This document shows, piece after piece, positions 44,183 to 51,971 of a stretch of 64,000 nucleotides of DNA. The DNA is from Dethiosulfovibrio peptidovorans DSM 11002 (GTDB lineage Bacteria > Synergistota > Synergistia > Synergistales > Dethiosulfovibrionaceae): positions 310,001 to 374,000 of the forward strand of contig NZ_ABTR02000001.1 of NCBI RefSeq assembly GCF_000172975.1, read 5' to 3'. The notes below the pieces were generated by a model. That model saw only the letters and a list, made by a program, of their open reading frames with translations, made no database searches and was not told the origin of the DNA. The stretch's first letter is position 1. Each line of letters starts with the position of its first letter. The position numbers and the translations under genes were made by a program.

Positions 44183-44845
44183 TCACAGGTTCAAGGCCCT
44201 GTAGTGGCCGTCCGTTATCTCTTTCGTGATGCCCAGATAACGCAGAGTAACCTTCTCCGACGAGTGGCCGTACATGGTCTGGATATCCGCCAGAGGCACC
44301 GAATCACCCTCGTAATAGAGCATGTACCCCAGGGTCTTCCTCATGGAGTGGCAGCCGATGGACGTGGTTCGAAGGTTGATCCGCTCCGCCGGAGGCGATG
44401 CCTCGTTGGCTCGTACCGCCGCATCGTTCAGCATCCGGTAGACCTGCATCCTCGATATGGCCCGCATCTCCTCTCCCTTCCGGCGGACGGCGGCCCATAG
44501 GGGCTCGTCTCTAGCCAAGCCCCTGAGATCCTTCCTGTAGCGCAGATAGTCCTTTAAGGCCTCCCGGCTTTTGTCTACGAGGGGGAACGTCCGGATGTTA
44601 CCGGTCTTTCCCTCCCGAAGCCTTATTTCCTCCTCTATCCTGAGACGACAGCTTCTACCGGCCAGGACGTCGTCCACCTTGAGGTCGAGCAGATCTCCGA
44701 TCCGGAGGGCCGAATTGATCCCGAAGACGAAAAGGGCGTAATCCCTCAAAGCCGCCTCCCGGCTGAATCTCCCCGGCCTTTCAAGAATGGCCCGCTTCAT
44801 CCGGTTGATCTGCCTCCTGCCTCGGAAGGGACTCGTGTATTTCAA
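44183..44845 (-). CDS. Second tyrosine recombinase (single catalytic domain)
   Basis: A 220-residue integrase-family protein lacking a separate N-terminal core-binding domain. Catalytic residues appear in NSALRIGDLLDL (Arg I), the LREGKTGN beta-hairpin Lys, HSMRKTLGY (His-x-x-Arg), GHSSEKVT and RYLGITKE (Tyr). TTG start with GGAGGGAG. It sits next to the probable cos region. Similar short recombinases near terminase genes occur in other phages of Firmicutes-like hosts; their role is not settled (resolution of multimers or excision are options). Confidence 0.85.
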   Translation of the reverse strand: MKYTSPFRGRRQINRMKRAILERPGRFSREAALRDYALFVFGINSALRIGDLLDLKVDDVLAGRSCRLRIEEEIRLREGKTGNIRTFPLVDKSREALKDYLRYRKDLRGLARDEPLWAAVRRKGEEMRAISRMQVYRMLNDAAVRANEASPPAERINLRTTSIGCHSMRKTLGYMLYYEGDSVPLADIQTMYGHSSEKVTLRYLGITKEITDGHYRALNL

Positions 44846-44858
44846 TCCCGCTCCCTCC

Positions 44859-45059
44859 TCATCCCTCGCAAGACCTTCTCAACCGCTCGAGGCTCCATCC
44901 CTTCTTCGCCCTGCGCCTGAGCCAGCGCCGCATGAGGCGCACGTCACAGGGTTCGACGATGGTGATGGGATCCGCCATGTAGGGAATGGGATACCTGGCG
45001 TCGGAGACACCGACACGCAACCCGCCCCGTCCTTCCCTGCGACACCAGATAACGTACAT
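44859..45059 (-). CDS. Small phage protein, 66 aa
   Basis: The ATG at 45057-45059 has AGGAGGGGATT. Basic, tryptophan-rich C-terminus (RLMRRWLRRRAKKGWSLERL). Family not recognised. The stop lies 14 bp before the recombinase start, so the two are probably cotranscribed. Confidence 0.55.
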   Translation of the reverse strand: MYVIWCRREGRGGLRVGVSDARYPIPYMADPITIVEPCDVRLMRRWLRRRAKKGWSLERLRRSCEG

Positions 45060-45086
45060 GTCCAATCCCCTCCTATTCCAAGGCAT

Positions 45087-45117
45087 AAAAAATGCCCCGG
45101 TCCGTGTGGACCGAGGC
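45087..45117 (-). terminator. Intrinsic terminator of early operon
   Basis: The stem GCCTCGGTCC/GGACCGGGGC (45094-45103 and 45108-45117, one mismatch) is followed on the minus strand by ATTTTTT. It separates the early and late parts. Confidence 0.75.
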
Positions 45118-45179
45118 TTGCGCTTTTGTAGTTTATAAATCATGATACAGAACAGCCAAACTTCTGGAGGTGAACTAAC

Positions 45180-45461
45180 ATGACTGAGAAACTCTATGAT
45201 TATGATTTCGCCGAGCAACTCGACGACATAGAGGCTATAGAGATCTTCCTCGAAGACGCTTTCGAGACAAACGACCCGGGCTACATAGCTCAAGCCCTCG
45301 GCGTAGTAGCCAGATCCAAGGGCATGGGTGAAATAGCCAAAAAGACCGGACTATCCAGAGAACAGCTCTATCGAAGCCTAAGCGATAAAGGCAACCCCAC
45401 ATTGCAGACCCTTCTCGCCGTCCTGACGGCTTTGAATCTACACCTTAAAGTCACGGCATAG
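45180..45461 (+). CDS. Addiction-module antidote protein (HigA/COG3636-like)
   Basis: 93 residues with a lambda-like HTH at the C-terminus (GEIAKKTGLSREQLYRSLSDKGNPTLQTLLAVLTAL), typical of the putative addiction module antidote family that normally pairs with a RelE/ParE-type toxin. ATG with GGAGGTGAAC. No toxin-like frame lies on either side, so it is an orphan. It is on the strand opposite to its neighbours, so it has its own promoter, probably expressed in the lysogen; it might block a toxin of another plasmid or phage. Confidence 0.8.
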   Translation: MTEKLYDYDFAEQLDDIEAIEIFLEDAFETNDPGYIAQALGVVARSKGMGEIAKKTGLSREQLYRSLSDKGNPTLQTLLAVLTALNLHLKVTA

Positions 45462-45652
45462 TTCAACTATGATCAATAGGAAAGATGCCCCGGCGCTGGG
45501 GCGTCGGGGCTTATCGGGAAATCCCGGGCCTGCACTCCCGGGCTGCTATCTTGTTGTGGCACACTATCAGTATAAGGCCGTTTTCAAATTTATCATCCAC
45601 GTTATCGCAACGATATAGTAACAACTATCATCGCTATAACGTCGTCATAACG

Positions 45653-46153
45653 TCACCATTTCAGAGCTATCTGAAACCCCTTCAGGGCATCCCGGGCTAT
45701 CATCATCGGGATCTCCTGCCTCTTCCTGGTCACGGTGCCGGGTGACATTCCGACCCTGTCGGCCACTCTCTGTAACGGGGACTTCCCGCCCAACCTGGTC
45801 TTACCTGTTACGAAACGGACGTGAAGACAGAAAATCTCCCAGTCCTCCGCAAAGAAGGTCTTTATGGCTCTGGCCGATTCCACTATGGCCGGCCAGCCCG
45901 CTTTCTCTATCACCCCCCGAACCTCGTCCAGCGCTATCGTCTGGTTCAATATCCCGTCGTGATCCGGGTCCCTGTCTATCCTGACACCCGGGTCCTCCGC
46001 CGCTCCGGAGACATAGAGCCTCCGGCGGGTCATTATCTCTATCCATTCGTCGTCGGTCGGGGGCTCGGCCTCGCCAAGCAAAACACTGAAAGCGCAAGGA
46101 TAGTACTCGACCAGGATGTCTATCGCCCTGGCCAACCGTTCCACCTGATCCAC
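45653..46153 (-). CDS. Probable late-gene transcription regulator
   Basis: A 166-residue protein with a C-terminal helix-turn-helix (LQRVADRVGMSPGTVTRKRQEIP) and a hydrophobic middle (ETWEIF-type WEIFCLHVRF). The size, position at the end of the early operon and HTH fit ArpU/RinA-like activators of late phage genes. The GTG start has GAAGGGGG. Two direct ATAACGTC repeats 11 bp apart (45636-45643, 45647-45654) lie at its end and could be a regulatory site. Function inferred by position. Confidence 0.6.
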   Translation of the reverse strand: MDQVERLARAIDILVEYYPCAFSVLLGEAEPPTDDEWIEIMTRRRLYVSGAAEDPGVRIDRDPDHDGILNQTIALDEVRGVIEKAGWPAIVESARAIKTFFAEDWEIFCLHVRFVTGKTRLGGKSPLQRVADRVGMSPGTVTRKRQEIPMMIARDALKGFQIALKW

Positions 46154-46169
46154 ACCGAAGCCCCCTTCT

Positions 46170-46337
46170 CTATTTGCGTTCCAGTTTTTCTTTACTCCTC
46201 CTGGTCACCGCATAGCGGCACTCCCGACAGCCCTCAGGCCGCCAGGAGCACCCCATTCCGTATTCGTTCTTGGGCCAAGGGGCCCGACAGGCTACCACCT
46301 CGTCGGGATCCGTGGAATCGTACACTCCGGGGATCAT
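46170..46337 (-). CDS. Small Cys-containing protein, 55 aa
   Basis: The ATG at 46335-46337 overlaps the previous stop (TAATG). Four cysteines (CRAPW, GCSW, CREC near the middle) could bind zinc. A family is not recognised. Part of the early operon. Confidence 0.5.
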   Translation of the reverse strand: MIPGVYDSTDPDEVVACRAPWPKNEYGMGCSWRPEGCRECRYAVTRRSKEKLERK

Positions 46338-47047
46338 TACGTGGCCGCTATTTTCAGGCTGGCGGCCTCCCTCAAAGAAGGGTCGTCTTCCAGGGAGAAG
46401 CCCTTGCCTCTGGCGTAACCGTCCGCATAGGCGTTTTGTCCCCGTAGGACGGTTCGGCTGGCTCCGCCGTTTTTCAATCCCAGGGCTTCGTAGGCCGATT
46501 CGACTTCGGGATCTCTCACGAGCACCAGCCCCCATTCAGGGTTTTTCTTTCTCTGTTCCTCGAATCGGTCTTCCAGCCCTCGGACAAATCCCATGAAGTA
46601 GCTGTTCCTGACTGTACGCCATCGCTCCTCGGTTCTCTTTCTGTATTCCATGGCGAATCTGCTTACCGCCGTGACGCATTTACAGAAGGCATCGAAGACT
46701 ATCTTCACGTCTTCGCCCCTTCCCAGGATCACGACGACGCTATAGGAAACGGCAGGAGCACCGTTATCGCCATGCCTTACTCTTCTGGACCTGTAGGTCA
46801 TGCACCGGAAGTTTTCCGCCAACACTATGGACAGATACCCCTTCCAGCTTTCCACCCTGCCCCCCAGGTCGATGTCCTTCTCCACCACGTCTCCCCGCTC
46901 GGAGGGGTCGATGTCCCCATCCTCCAGGCCGTTGAGCGCCATTAGTTCCTGAGCCTTCAGGAGGGCGGTTTCCACCTCGGCGGGATAGGGCGAGTCCTCG
47001 GCTATCTTGAGTAGCTTTCTTATCCGTTCCTTTATCCTATCGTTCAT
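46337..47047 (-). CDS. DUF2786 domain phage protein
   Basis: 236 residues. The N-terminal 40 (MNDRIKERIRKLLKIAEDSPYPAEVETALLKAQELMALNGL) match the DUF2786 signature, and the rest has a beta/alpha domain with VVVILGRGEDVKIVFDAF and a helical region. Such proteins are common in phages and mobile elements; function unknown. ATG with AAGGGAAGCG. Confidence 0.85.
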   Translation of the reverse strand: MNDRIKERIRKLLKIAEDSPYPAEVETALLKAQELMALNGLEDGDIDPSERGDVVEKDIDLGGRVESWKGYLSIVLAENFRCMTYRSRRVRHGDNGAPAVSYSVVVILGRGEDVKIVFDAFCKCVTAVSRFAMEYRKRTEERWRTVRNSYFMGFVRGLEDRFEEQRKKNPEWGLVLVRDPEVESAYEALGLKNGGASRTVLRGQNAYADGYARGKGFSLEDDPSLREAASLKIAAT

Positions 47048-47065
47048 GGTCGCTTCCCTTTCGAT

Positions 47066-47299
47066 CTATCGGAATACAGCGCTTTCCCTGGGACGGGAGG
47101 GGATCTCCACTTTCGCAAAATCTATCCTACGAAGCGAGTCCTTTATATCCCGAATCTCGGAATACATCTCGTCAAGAGCGTCTTCCATCTCATCCCGTTC
47201 TCTGACGCAATCCACTATGTATCTAGCCATCGCCCTGGAGTTAAGGGCGCTCTCCAGCTTGTCCTCTATTTCCCAGAGCTCTCGTTCGGTGAAGTTCAT
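47066..47299 (-). CDS. Hypothetical early protein, 77 aa
   Basis: The ATG at 47297-47299 gives a charged helical protein (MNFTERELWEIEDKLESALNS) likely to form a coiled coil. Family not recognised. The frame is open further up to 47407 but there overlaps the upstream gene. Confidence 0.5.
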   Translation of the reverse strand: MNFTERELWEIEDKLESALNSRAMARYIVDCVRERDEMEDALDEMYSEIRDIKDSLRRIDFAKVEIPSRPRESAVFR

Positions 47300-47321
47300 T
47301 CTACACCGCCATCCTTTCCCC

Positions 47322-47756
47322 TCACCACCGGAAGCCTCCGGAGGGAGATCCCGACGGGGCGTCTTTCTTGTCCCGCTCCTTTTCCTTCTTGGCATCCAGA
47401 TACGCACCGCATTTCCCGCCGTAGTATTCGGGCACGAACACGCCCGAGGCGTAGTGTTTGCCTTTCCAGTATTTCCTCATCCGGATCTCGCCCCTGTAAC
47501 CGTAGTGAGGGCACTTAGCCGGGTTGCTACAGCTGTCACAGTGCTCTCCCCAGTCGACCAGGGTTTCGTAGTCGCAGAGTTCTTCCGGAAAGAGTTCCCG
47601 GGTTATGGGGCCTATGTAGTTCAGCCTTTTGCGTACGTAGGCCATTACCCGGTTCCACCGCTCTTCCTCGGAACGTTCCCTGACGGCTATGCCCCTACGG
47701 GCCAGCATTTTCCTCAGGTCACCGACGAAATCGGGACCGCAGGCCTGACGGATCAT
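47322..47756 (-). CDS. Zinc-finger-like replication-region protein
   Basis: 144 residues. The middle has CDSCSNPAKCPHYGYRGEIRMR and later GGKCGAYLD, an arrangement resembling the N-terminal zinc part of DnaC/DnaI-type helicase loaders, but no ATPase domain follows. The ATG overlaps the replication initiator stop (ATGA), which is where a helicase loader gene would be. It may be a loader accessory or a degenerate loader. Basis is weak similarity and context. Confidence 0.45.
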   Translation of the reverse strand: MIRQACGPDFVGDLRKMLARRGIAVRERSEEERWNRVMAYVRKRLNYIGPITRELFPEELCDYETLVDWGEHCDSCSNPAKCPHYGYRGEIRMRKYWKGKHYASGVFVPEYYGGKCGAYLDAKKEKERDKKDAPSGSPSGGFRW

Positions 47757-48619
47757 CGGCAGTCTCCTTCCTGGTGATATTTGCCCTCCCGGATCTTGAT
47801 CCAGTTGGATTTCTTTATCACCCAGTCAAAGTCGCAGAATCTGCCGTCCACCAGAAACTTGCTCTGGGAGACGTACAAAAAGTACTCCCGCCAGGTTTTC
47901 AGGTCGGCCCATGGCCATGGAGGGGCTCCGGGGTCGCCTTTGGTCCTCCATCGGGATCTCAGGGTGTTCTGCCTGGTCTCCGAGAGGATCCTGACGCCAC
48001 GCTTGCCCATAGGGACCATCACCTCGTCCCAGAGATCGGCTATGGCCCTGTAGGGACAGGGAGGCGGAGTCTCCCCCGGTTGGGGTACGACTTCCTCCCC
48101 GGGCACGGGGTCGAGGGGAAGTCCCGCCGTGTTTTCGGCGGACTTGCCCACTATGTCTTTATCGTTCTTTGGTTCTAGTTCTATGTCTCTAGTTCTGTGT
48201 ACGTCTGACGGACACCGGGGGTCCGCCTGGCGTACACCGGGGGTACGTGAGACGGACTGCGGGAGTCTTTCTGACGGACTCTCGGTGTCCGTTTGGCGGA
48301 CTGCCTGTCGAGAATCGGCGCCTCCCGTAAGGATGTATTTGTTGACCGTCTGAAATGATTTGTTGGACTGGGTCACTTTCTCCAACACCCCGAACTCCAC
48401 CAGTATCCTGAGACTCTTGAAGAGTCGGTCCCTGCTGCACTTCACCTTTTTGGCCAATGTCTCCGCACTGGGAAAACACTCCCTGTCGGAACCGGCGTAG
48501 GCGCACAGTACGGCGTAGGTGGCTTTCGCATAGGCGTCTATTCCTTCGTCCAGCAGTACGGAGATGTCCACCCTGGCGAACCAGAACTTTCGGTTGTCTA
48601 TTACTATGTTGCGCTCCAC
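47753..48619 (-). CDS. Phage replication initiator (O-like)
   Basis: 288 residues. The N-terminal winged-helix (about 25-95, IDAYAKATYAVLCAYAGSDRECFPSAETLAKKVKCSRDRLFKSLRILVEFGVLEK) is of the HTH_36 type found in phage and plasmid initiators; a flexible middle and a C-terminal domain (WADLKTWREYFLYVSQSKFL, FDWVIKKSNWIKIREGKY) follow as in phage replisome organisers. The middle of the gene holds five 22-bp-spaced iterons, as in lambda O. It should bind them and recruit the host helicase. GTG start with GGGGGTGACC. Confidence 0.85.
   Translation of the reverse strand: MERNIVIDNRKFWFARVDISVLLDEGIDAYAKATYAVLCAYAGSDRECFPSAETLAKKVKCSRDRLFKSLRILVEFGVLEKVTQSNKSFQTVNKYILTGGADSRQAVRQTDTESPSERLPQSVSRTPGVRQADPRCPSDVHRTRDIELEPKNDKDIVGKSAENTAGLPLDPVPGEEVVPQPGETPPPCPYRAIADLWDEVMVPMGKRGVRILSETRQNTLRSRWRTKGDPGAPPWPWADLKTWREYFLYVSQSKFLVDGRFCDFDWVIKKSNWIKIREGKYHQEGDCR
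48187..48313. other. Phage replication origin: 22-bp-spaced iterons within the initiator gene
   Basis: Five 17-bp units of the form CGGAC-N7-GTCCG begin at 48209, 48231, 48253, 48275 and 48297, exactly 22 bp apart (two helical turns). Units at 48209, 48231 (CGTAC/GTACG) and 48275 are perfect palindromic half-sites; those at 48253 and 48297 keep the left half. A degenerate sixth at 48187 keeps the right half GTACG in phase. The spacing is not a multiple of three, so it is not a protein repeat but DNA structure. AT-richer DNA flanks it. The layout resembles ori-lambda inside O. Confidence 0.8.
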
Positions 48620-48722
48620 ATGGTCACCCCCTATAACTTTATTCCATCAAGAGGATCAATTACATTTTTTTATACTTTCAAATTCCACTCTACGGGCTTT
48701 TGAAAAGCCTCAATAAACTCCT

Positions 48723-48750
48723 TTGTAATAATCAGAAAGAGTGATAGAAT
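48723..48750 (+). promoter_or_regulatory. Promoter of the SieB-like gene
   Basis: TTGTAA (48723-48728), 16-bp spacer, TAGAAT (48745-48750). A perfect palindrome TGATCC-TTTA-GGATCA (48788-48803) lies between promoter and gene. The 228-bp gap 48620-48847 otherwise holds no gene. Confidence 0.55.
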
Positions 48751-48847
48751 CACATCATGAAAGAAATTCGATAGTCATCGACGAAACTGATCCTTTAGGA
48801 TCAAAGTAGATTTGTTTTTCAAATCATCCACTGCAAGAGAGAAGGTG

Positions 48848-49384
48848 ATGTTGGTGAGTCACATGAGAACTTTTGTAGACAAAACCGTGGAATCTCATAT
48901 ACCCGTCATCTTCAACTTCCTGATAATAACCTCGTTCCTGACATTCGCTCCGCCTTCTCTTCTACGAAGAACGGGGCTGGACTGGCTCCACTCCCGCTAT
49001 GCAACCCTGATCTCCATAGCCTTCCTCTGTTGCGCATCGGCTCTCGTCTGGGAAGCGGGCAGCAGAATCTATCAGTCGGCTAAAGCACGAAAAACCAAGG
49101 CCCAAGAGAAGGACAGGCTTCGTCGGGAAATCCGAACCCTGACGGGCAAGGAATTCGAGATCGTAGACATTCTCAGGCAAGCTCCTACCGGAACCCTGTG
49201 GCTTCCCGTCGAAGACTCCGCCGTGTTCAGCCTTCACTCCAAAGGCATCATCGAATTTGCCGTCAACGGCGTCATGCTGAGAGAGGAACGCATACACGAC
49301 ATAAAACCGTCGATCCTCTGCACGCTGAGCCTACTTTCGTTGGAGATACTGAAAGAAGGCAACTCCAGCGAACAGGCAGACTAA
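48848..49384 (+). CDS. SieB-like superinfection exclusion protein
   Basis: 178 residues. Two transmembrane helices (IPVIFNFLIITSFLTFAPPSLL and TLISIAFLCCASALVWE) and a cytoplasmic C-terminal domain with LTGKEFEIVDILRQAPTGTLWLP match the SieB superinfection-exclusion family. It is transcribed opposite to the early operon from its own promoter, as expected for a lysogen-expressed exclusion gene. Several starts are possible between 48848 and 48863. Confidence 0.75.
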   Translation: MLVSHMRTFVDKTVESHIPVIFNFLIITSFLTFAPPSLLRRTGLDWLHSRYATLISIAFLCCASALVWEAGSRIYQSAKARKTKAQEKDRLRREIRTLTGKEFEIVDILRQAPTGTLWLPVEDSAVFSLHSKGIIEFAVNGVMLREERIHDIKPSILCTLSLLSLEILKEGNSSEQAD

Positions 49385-49395
49385 AACAGACGATC

Positions 49396-49686
49396 CTAGC
49401 CCCCGCAGCTCTCCTCGACGGTACAGCCTCGAATCTGGCCTCTGCGACGGTGTCGACCGGACTTTACCGCCGGATCGTGCTCCATGGCTTCGAAACAGTT
49501 CTCGTGGTACTTCCGGTCCACGAACCGGCTCCCTCTGATGCCCTCTACGAAAAACTCCAGAAAGACATACCTCTCGTCCGGATAGATACTCCCTCCGCAC
49601 CAGTCGCAGCGATGCTCCTTCCGAGCTACCCGGCGGACCTTCTTTTCCGGACGGATCGGCTTCGATTGCGTGGTGGTGCTTTCCAT
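49396..49686 (-). CDS. Small zinc-binding protein, 96 aa
   Basis: Contains CDWCGGSIYPDERYVFLEFF and HENCFEA, a CxxC...HxxC-type treble-clef arrangement. Upstream GTG at 49695 is also possible. Family not named. First of a run of short early genes. Confidence 0.55.
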   Translation of the reverse strand: MESTTTQSKPIRPEKKVRRVARKEHRCDWCGGSIYPDERYVFLEFFVEGIRGSRFVDRKYHENCFEAMEHDPAVKSGRHRRRGQIRGCTVEESCGG

Positions 49687-49769
49687 AAAGATCACGTCCT
49701 CTCCGTATATCTGCTTGTGCTATACTTGGAGGCAGGGAGTAGAGACCTCCCTGCCTTGCTTATTTGTCT

Positions 49770-49988
49770 TTAGATACACGCCCGTTCGGTTGCCGCCGAG
49801 CGGGTTCTTTTTTGACCCTCCGCCACTTCCCCCAGGTAGATCTGTCCCGCCACGTCCTTACTCGTGTTCATGCCCATCTTCATATGTCCCGCACATACCG
49901 GACATATATCCGTACACTTCGGCCCCAGATACTGGATGCGACCGATGATCGACCCACACTTGGCACAACGCCGCACAGGCATAGGCAT
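49770..49988 (-). CDS. Small zinc-ribbon-like protein, 72 aa
   Basis: Two Cys pairs (CAKCGS and CPVCAG) make a zinc ribbon. The ATG overlaps the upstream stop (TGATG). Unknown role in the early operon. Confidence 0.55.
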   Translation of the reverse strand: MPMPVRRCAKCGSIIGRIQYLGPKCTDICPVCAGHMKMGMNTSKDVAGQIYLGEVAEGQKRTRSAATERACI

Positions 49989-50209
49989 CAAACCGCCTCC
50001 TCGCCGCCGACTATTCCACCCAGGCGGGACTCGATCTCGGCCAGCTCCTCTTTCAGGGACAGGTTTTCATCTATCGCCCGTTCCAGCTTCTTTTGCTGAC
50101 GCTCGAAGGCCCTGTCCTGAACGACGATAAGCTCTCTCGCCATGGAGACCTCTCGCCTCAGAGCGTCACGCTCACGACGCATTTCCCGCAACGACTCGAA
50201 AAAACTCAT
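49988..50209 (-). CDS. Coiled-coil early protein, 73 aa
   Basis: Almost entirely heptad-like charged sequence (REMRRERDALRREVSMARELIV, then QQKKLERAIDENLSLKEELAEIE). Not otherwise recognised. Confidence 0.55.
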   Translation of the reverse strand: MSFFESLREMRRERDALRREVSMARELIVVQDRAFERQQKKLERAIDENLSLKEELAEIESRLGGIVGGEEAV

Positions 50210-50211
50210 GG

Positions 50212-50403
50212 TTATGGCCTCTCCGCCATGGAGTAAAGGACATCCGCCTGATCCAGGGTGATCTGATCCCGCAAACAGGAGTGGCTATCTCCGTCGAGGA
50301 CCTGCAAGAGGGTTCGCCGGGCGTAATCCCCCATGCTGACCTCGTACCAACGCCCCTTTCTGTAATGCCTCAGTTTTCTCTCGACCGCCTTCATAAATCT
50401 CAT
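50212..50403 (-). CDS. Small early protein, 63 aa
   Basis: The ATG directly follows the upstream stop (TGA ATG). Basic N-terminal half (MRFMKAVERKLRHYRKGRWYEV) and a C-terminal LDQADVLYSMAERP. Not recognised. Confidence 0.5.
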   Translation of the reverse strand: MRFMKAVERKLRHYRKGRWYEVSMGDYARRTLLQVLDGDSHSCLRDQITLDQADVLYSMAERP

Positions 50404-50727
50404 TCAACACACCGCCCTTTCCGCGAATCTCACTCGACGTTCCAGAGTGGCCACCTGTAGCTCCGTTCTGCGATAACGATTCCTGGCCGACGAATCCTTG
50501 TATCTCTCGACCAACCTAGCCGCATAATCCAGCTCGGCCCGTTCCAGCTCCAATCTGTCTCGAAGCTCCGCAAGCTCTCGACCTGCCGACATACGGCACA
50601 CCACCGGACAGTTCATCGCCGCCCTGATTCGGTTCGCTTCTGCCTCGGCGGCGGCCTTTCGGCGATCGTTCTCCATCATCGTTTTCTGACGCTTCATAAC
50701 CTGACCGTTCCATCTTTTGCCCTTCAT
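50404..50727 (-). CDS. Early coiled-coil protein, 107 aa
   Basis: ATG overlaps the AlpA-like gene's stop (ATGA). Strongly basic N-terminus then long helices (AELRDRLELERAELDYAARLVERY). Not recognised; possibly DNA-binding. Confidence 0.5.
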   Translation of the reverse strand: MKGKRWNGQVMKRQKTMMENDRRKAAAEAEANRIRAAMNCPVVCRMSAGRELAELRDRLELERAELDYAARLVERYKDSSARNRYRRTELQVATLERRVRFAERAVC

Positions 50728-51065
50728 GCCACCGAACACCTCTTTTCGGCCACCAGACGGGCTTTCAACTGACGCAGTTCCTCCATATCCCAAGCCACGC
50801 GGCGATCGGAAAGCCTATAGGGAGCCGGATAATCACCCTTCTTGACTCCATCCCACCAGGTAGACTTGCCTACCGGGAATATGGCCAACACCTGTTCCAG
50901 ACTCAGAAACAGAGGCTCGGGCCCCTTTTCAATACCGGACACGGCATCCGCAACCGCCTGTTCCAAAACGGGGCTCAACAGCTTTGCCGTCGACTTGGCC
51001 AGCAAAGGGGCGATCCCCTGAGACAGCTTTACGCAGAACCCCTGAAAATCATCGCCGAAGAACAT
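50724..51065 (-). CDS. AlpA-type helix-turn-helix protein
   Basis: 113 residues. The C-terminal 60 (LSLEQVLAIFPVGKSTWWDGVKKGDYPAPYRLSDRRVAWDMEELRQL) match the AlpA/excisionase-like winged-helix. The N-terminal part is helical. Candidate excisionase or early regulator. ATG 51065 has GAGAGGAGGATG. Confidence 0.75.
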   Translation of the reverse strand: MFFGDDFQGFCVKLSQGIAPLLAKSTAKLLSPVLEQAVADAVSGIEKGPEPLFLSLEQVLAIFPVGKSTWWDGVKKGDYPAPYRLSDRRVAWDMEELRQLKARLVAEKRCSVA

Positions 51066-51318
51066 GCGACATCCTCCTCTCCCGCCACCAGCGGACATCC
51101 ATATCATCTAGCCCCCATTCCACAGGCTCATCCGCATGGATCCCTCGATCTCGGGTTTCGTCGTACAGATCGTAGATCGTGGCATCCTCCGGCATTCCTC
51201 TGGCGACCTCGACTACCGCCTTGGCCGTGTCGGCGTCGGACATGGCCACCCACTTGTTACGCACCCTGACGACCGAACCATTGCGATAGGATCTACTTAC
51301 CGGCCTCAGCCGCTTCAT
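51049..51318 (-). CDS. Early hypothetical protein, 89 aa
   Basis: ATG at 51316-51318 with GGAGGAGG, overlapping the upstream stop (ATGA). Basic N-terminus and a C-terminal WGLDDMDVRWWRERRMSH. No family recognised. Confidence 0.5.
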   Translation of the reverse strand: MKRLRPVSRSYRNGSVVRVRNKWVAMSDADTAKAVVEVARGMPEDATIYDLYDETRDRGIHADEPVEWGLDDMDVRWWRERRMSHVLRR

Positions 51319-51455
51319 GGTTCCTCCTCCCTTAAACATTTGAAGAGCTCCACCGCCGGAGCGAAGATGGAAGTATCTACACCGATCTCACCACGTAAGG
51401 CCTCCGTCAGATATACCTCCAGCTCCTTTTCCAACTCCTCACAGTTCGACTTCAT
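51315..51455 (-). CDS. Small early protein, 46 aa
   Basis: ATG at 51453-51455 with AAAGGAGGATCTC, overlapping the stop of the HTH gene (ATGA). Sequence MKSNCEELEKELEVYLTEALR; acidic helix. Not recognised. Confidence 0.45.
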   Translation of the reverse strand: MKSNCEELEKELEVYLTEALRGEIGVDTSIFAPAVELFKCLREEEP

Positions 51456-51946
51456 GAGAGATCCTCCTTTCCATGTTTCACCGCCTTCAGCACCTCCCCG
51501 GCCAGGGGGACCAGGGCTTCCAGGAGATCCATAAACGCCTCGTTCTTCGGGTGGTTGTTGATTCGACCGTCCTCGCCTACGTCCAGCAGGAGATTCATGA
51601 CCTCTTCCGGAGAATCGCATCGCTCGTACAGCTCTCCGATGGTTCGGACAAGGTTACTCAGTCGATGCTGGATTTCCTTCAGCGAAGGGTCCCTATCCGT
51701 GGCCTCGAGGATCGAAGCTTCTGGTTCCCAGCCTTCTCCATCGACAACAAGCAAACGATAGAGAGATCCCAACGGAAGGTTTAAGTTTCGCTCAAGGGCC
51801 GCTATCTTTTTAGCATCTGTAGGAGGAAATTTTTCTGTTTCCCACGCGCCAATTGTTGTCCTCACAACACCAACACGAATGGCTAGCTCTTCCTGAGAAA
51901 AGCCCCCTCCTTTCCTTGCTTTTTGAATAACTTCACCATACCTCAC
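51452..51946 (-). CDS. Cro-like XRE-family early regulator
   Basis: 164 residues; N-terminal lambda-like HTH (QKARKGGGFSQEELAIRVGVVRTTIGAWETEKFPP) and a helical C-terminal part (NLVRTIGELYERCDSPEEVMNLLLD). GTG start with GGAGGTGAC. It is the first gene of the early operon and divergent from the repressor, in the position of cro. Its promoter is at 51985-52012 with an operator right after the -10. Confidence 0.85.
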   Translation of the reverse strand: MRYGEVIQKARKGGGFSQEELAIRVGVVRTTIGAWETEKFPPTDAKKIAALERNLNLPLGSLYRLLVVDGEGWEPEASILEATDRDPSLKEIQHRLSNLVRTIGELYERCDSPEEVMNLLLDVGEDGRINNHPKNEAFMDLLEALVPLAGEVLKAVKHGKEDLS

Positions 51947-51971
51947 TCAATTGTCACCTCCCTTATTAGGT

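Noticed and set aside
45486-45530. GC-rich hairpins after the orphan antidote gene as a rho-independent terminator
   Set aside because: Stems such as GCCCCG/CGGGGC and CCCGGGCC/CCCGGG are present but no T run follows on either strand, so the evidence is too weak.
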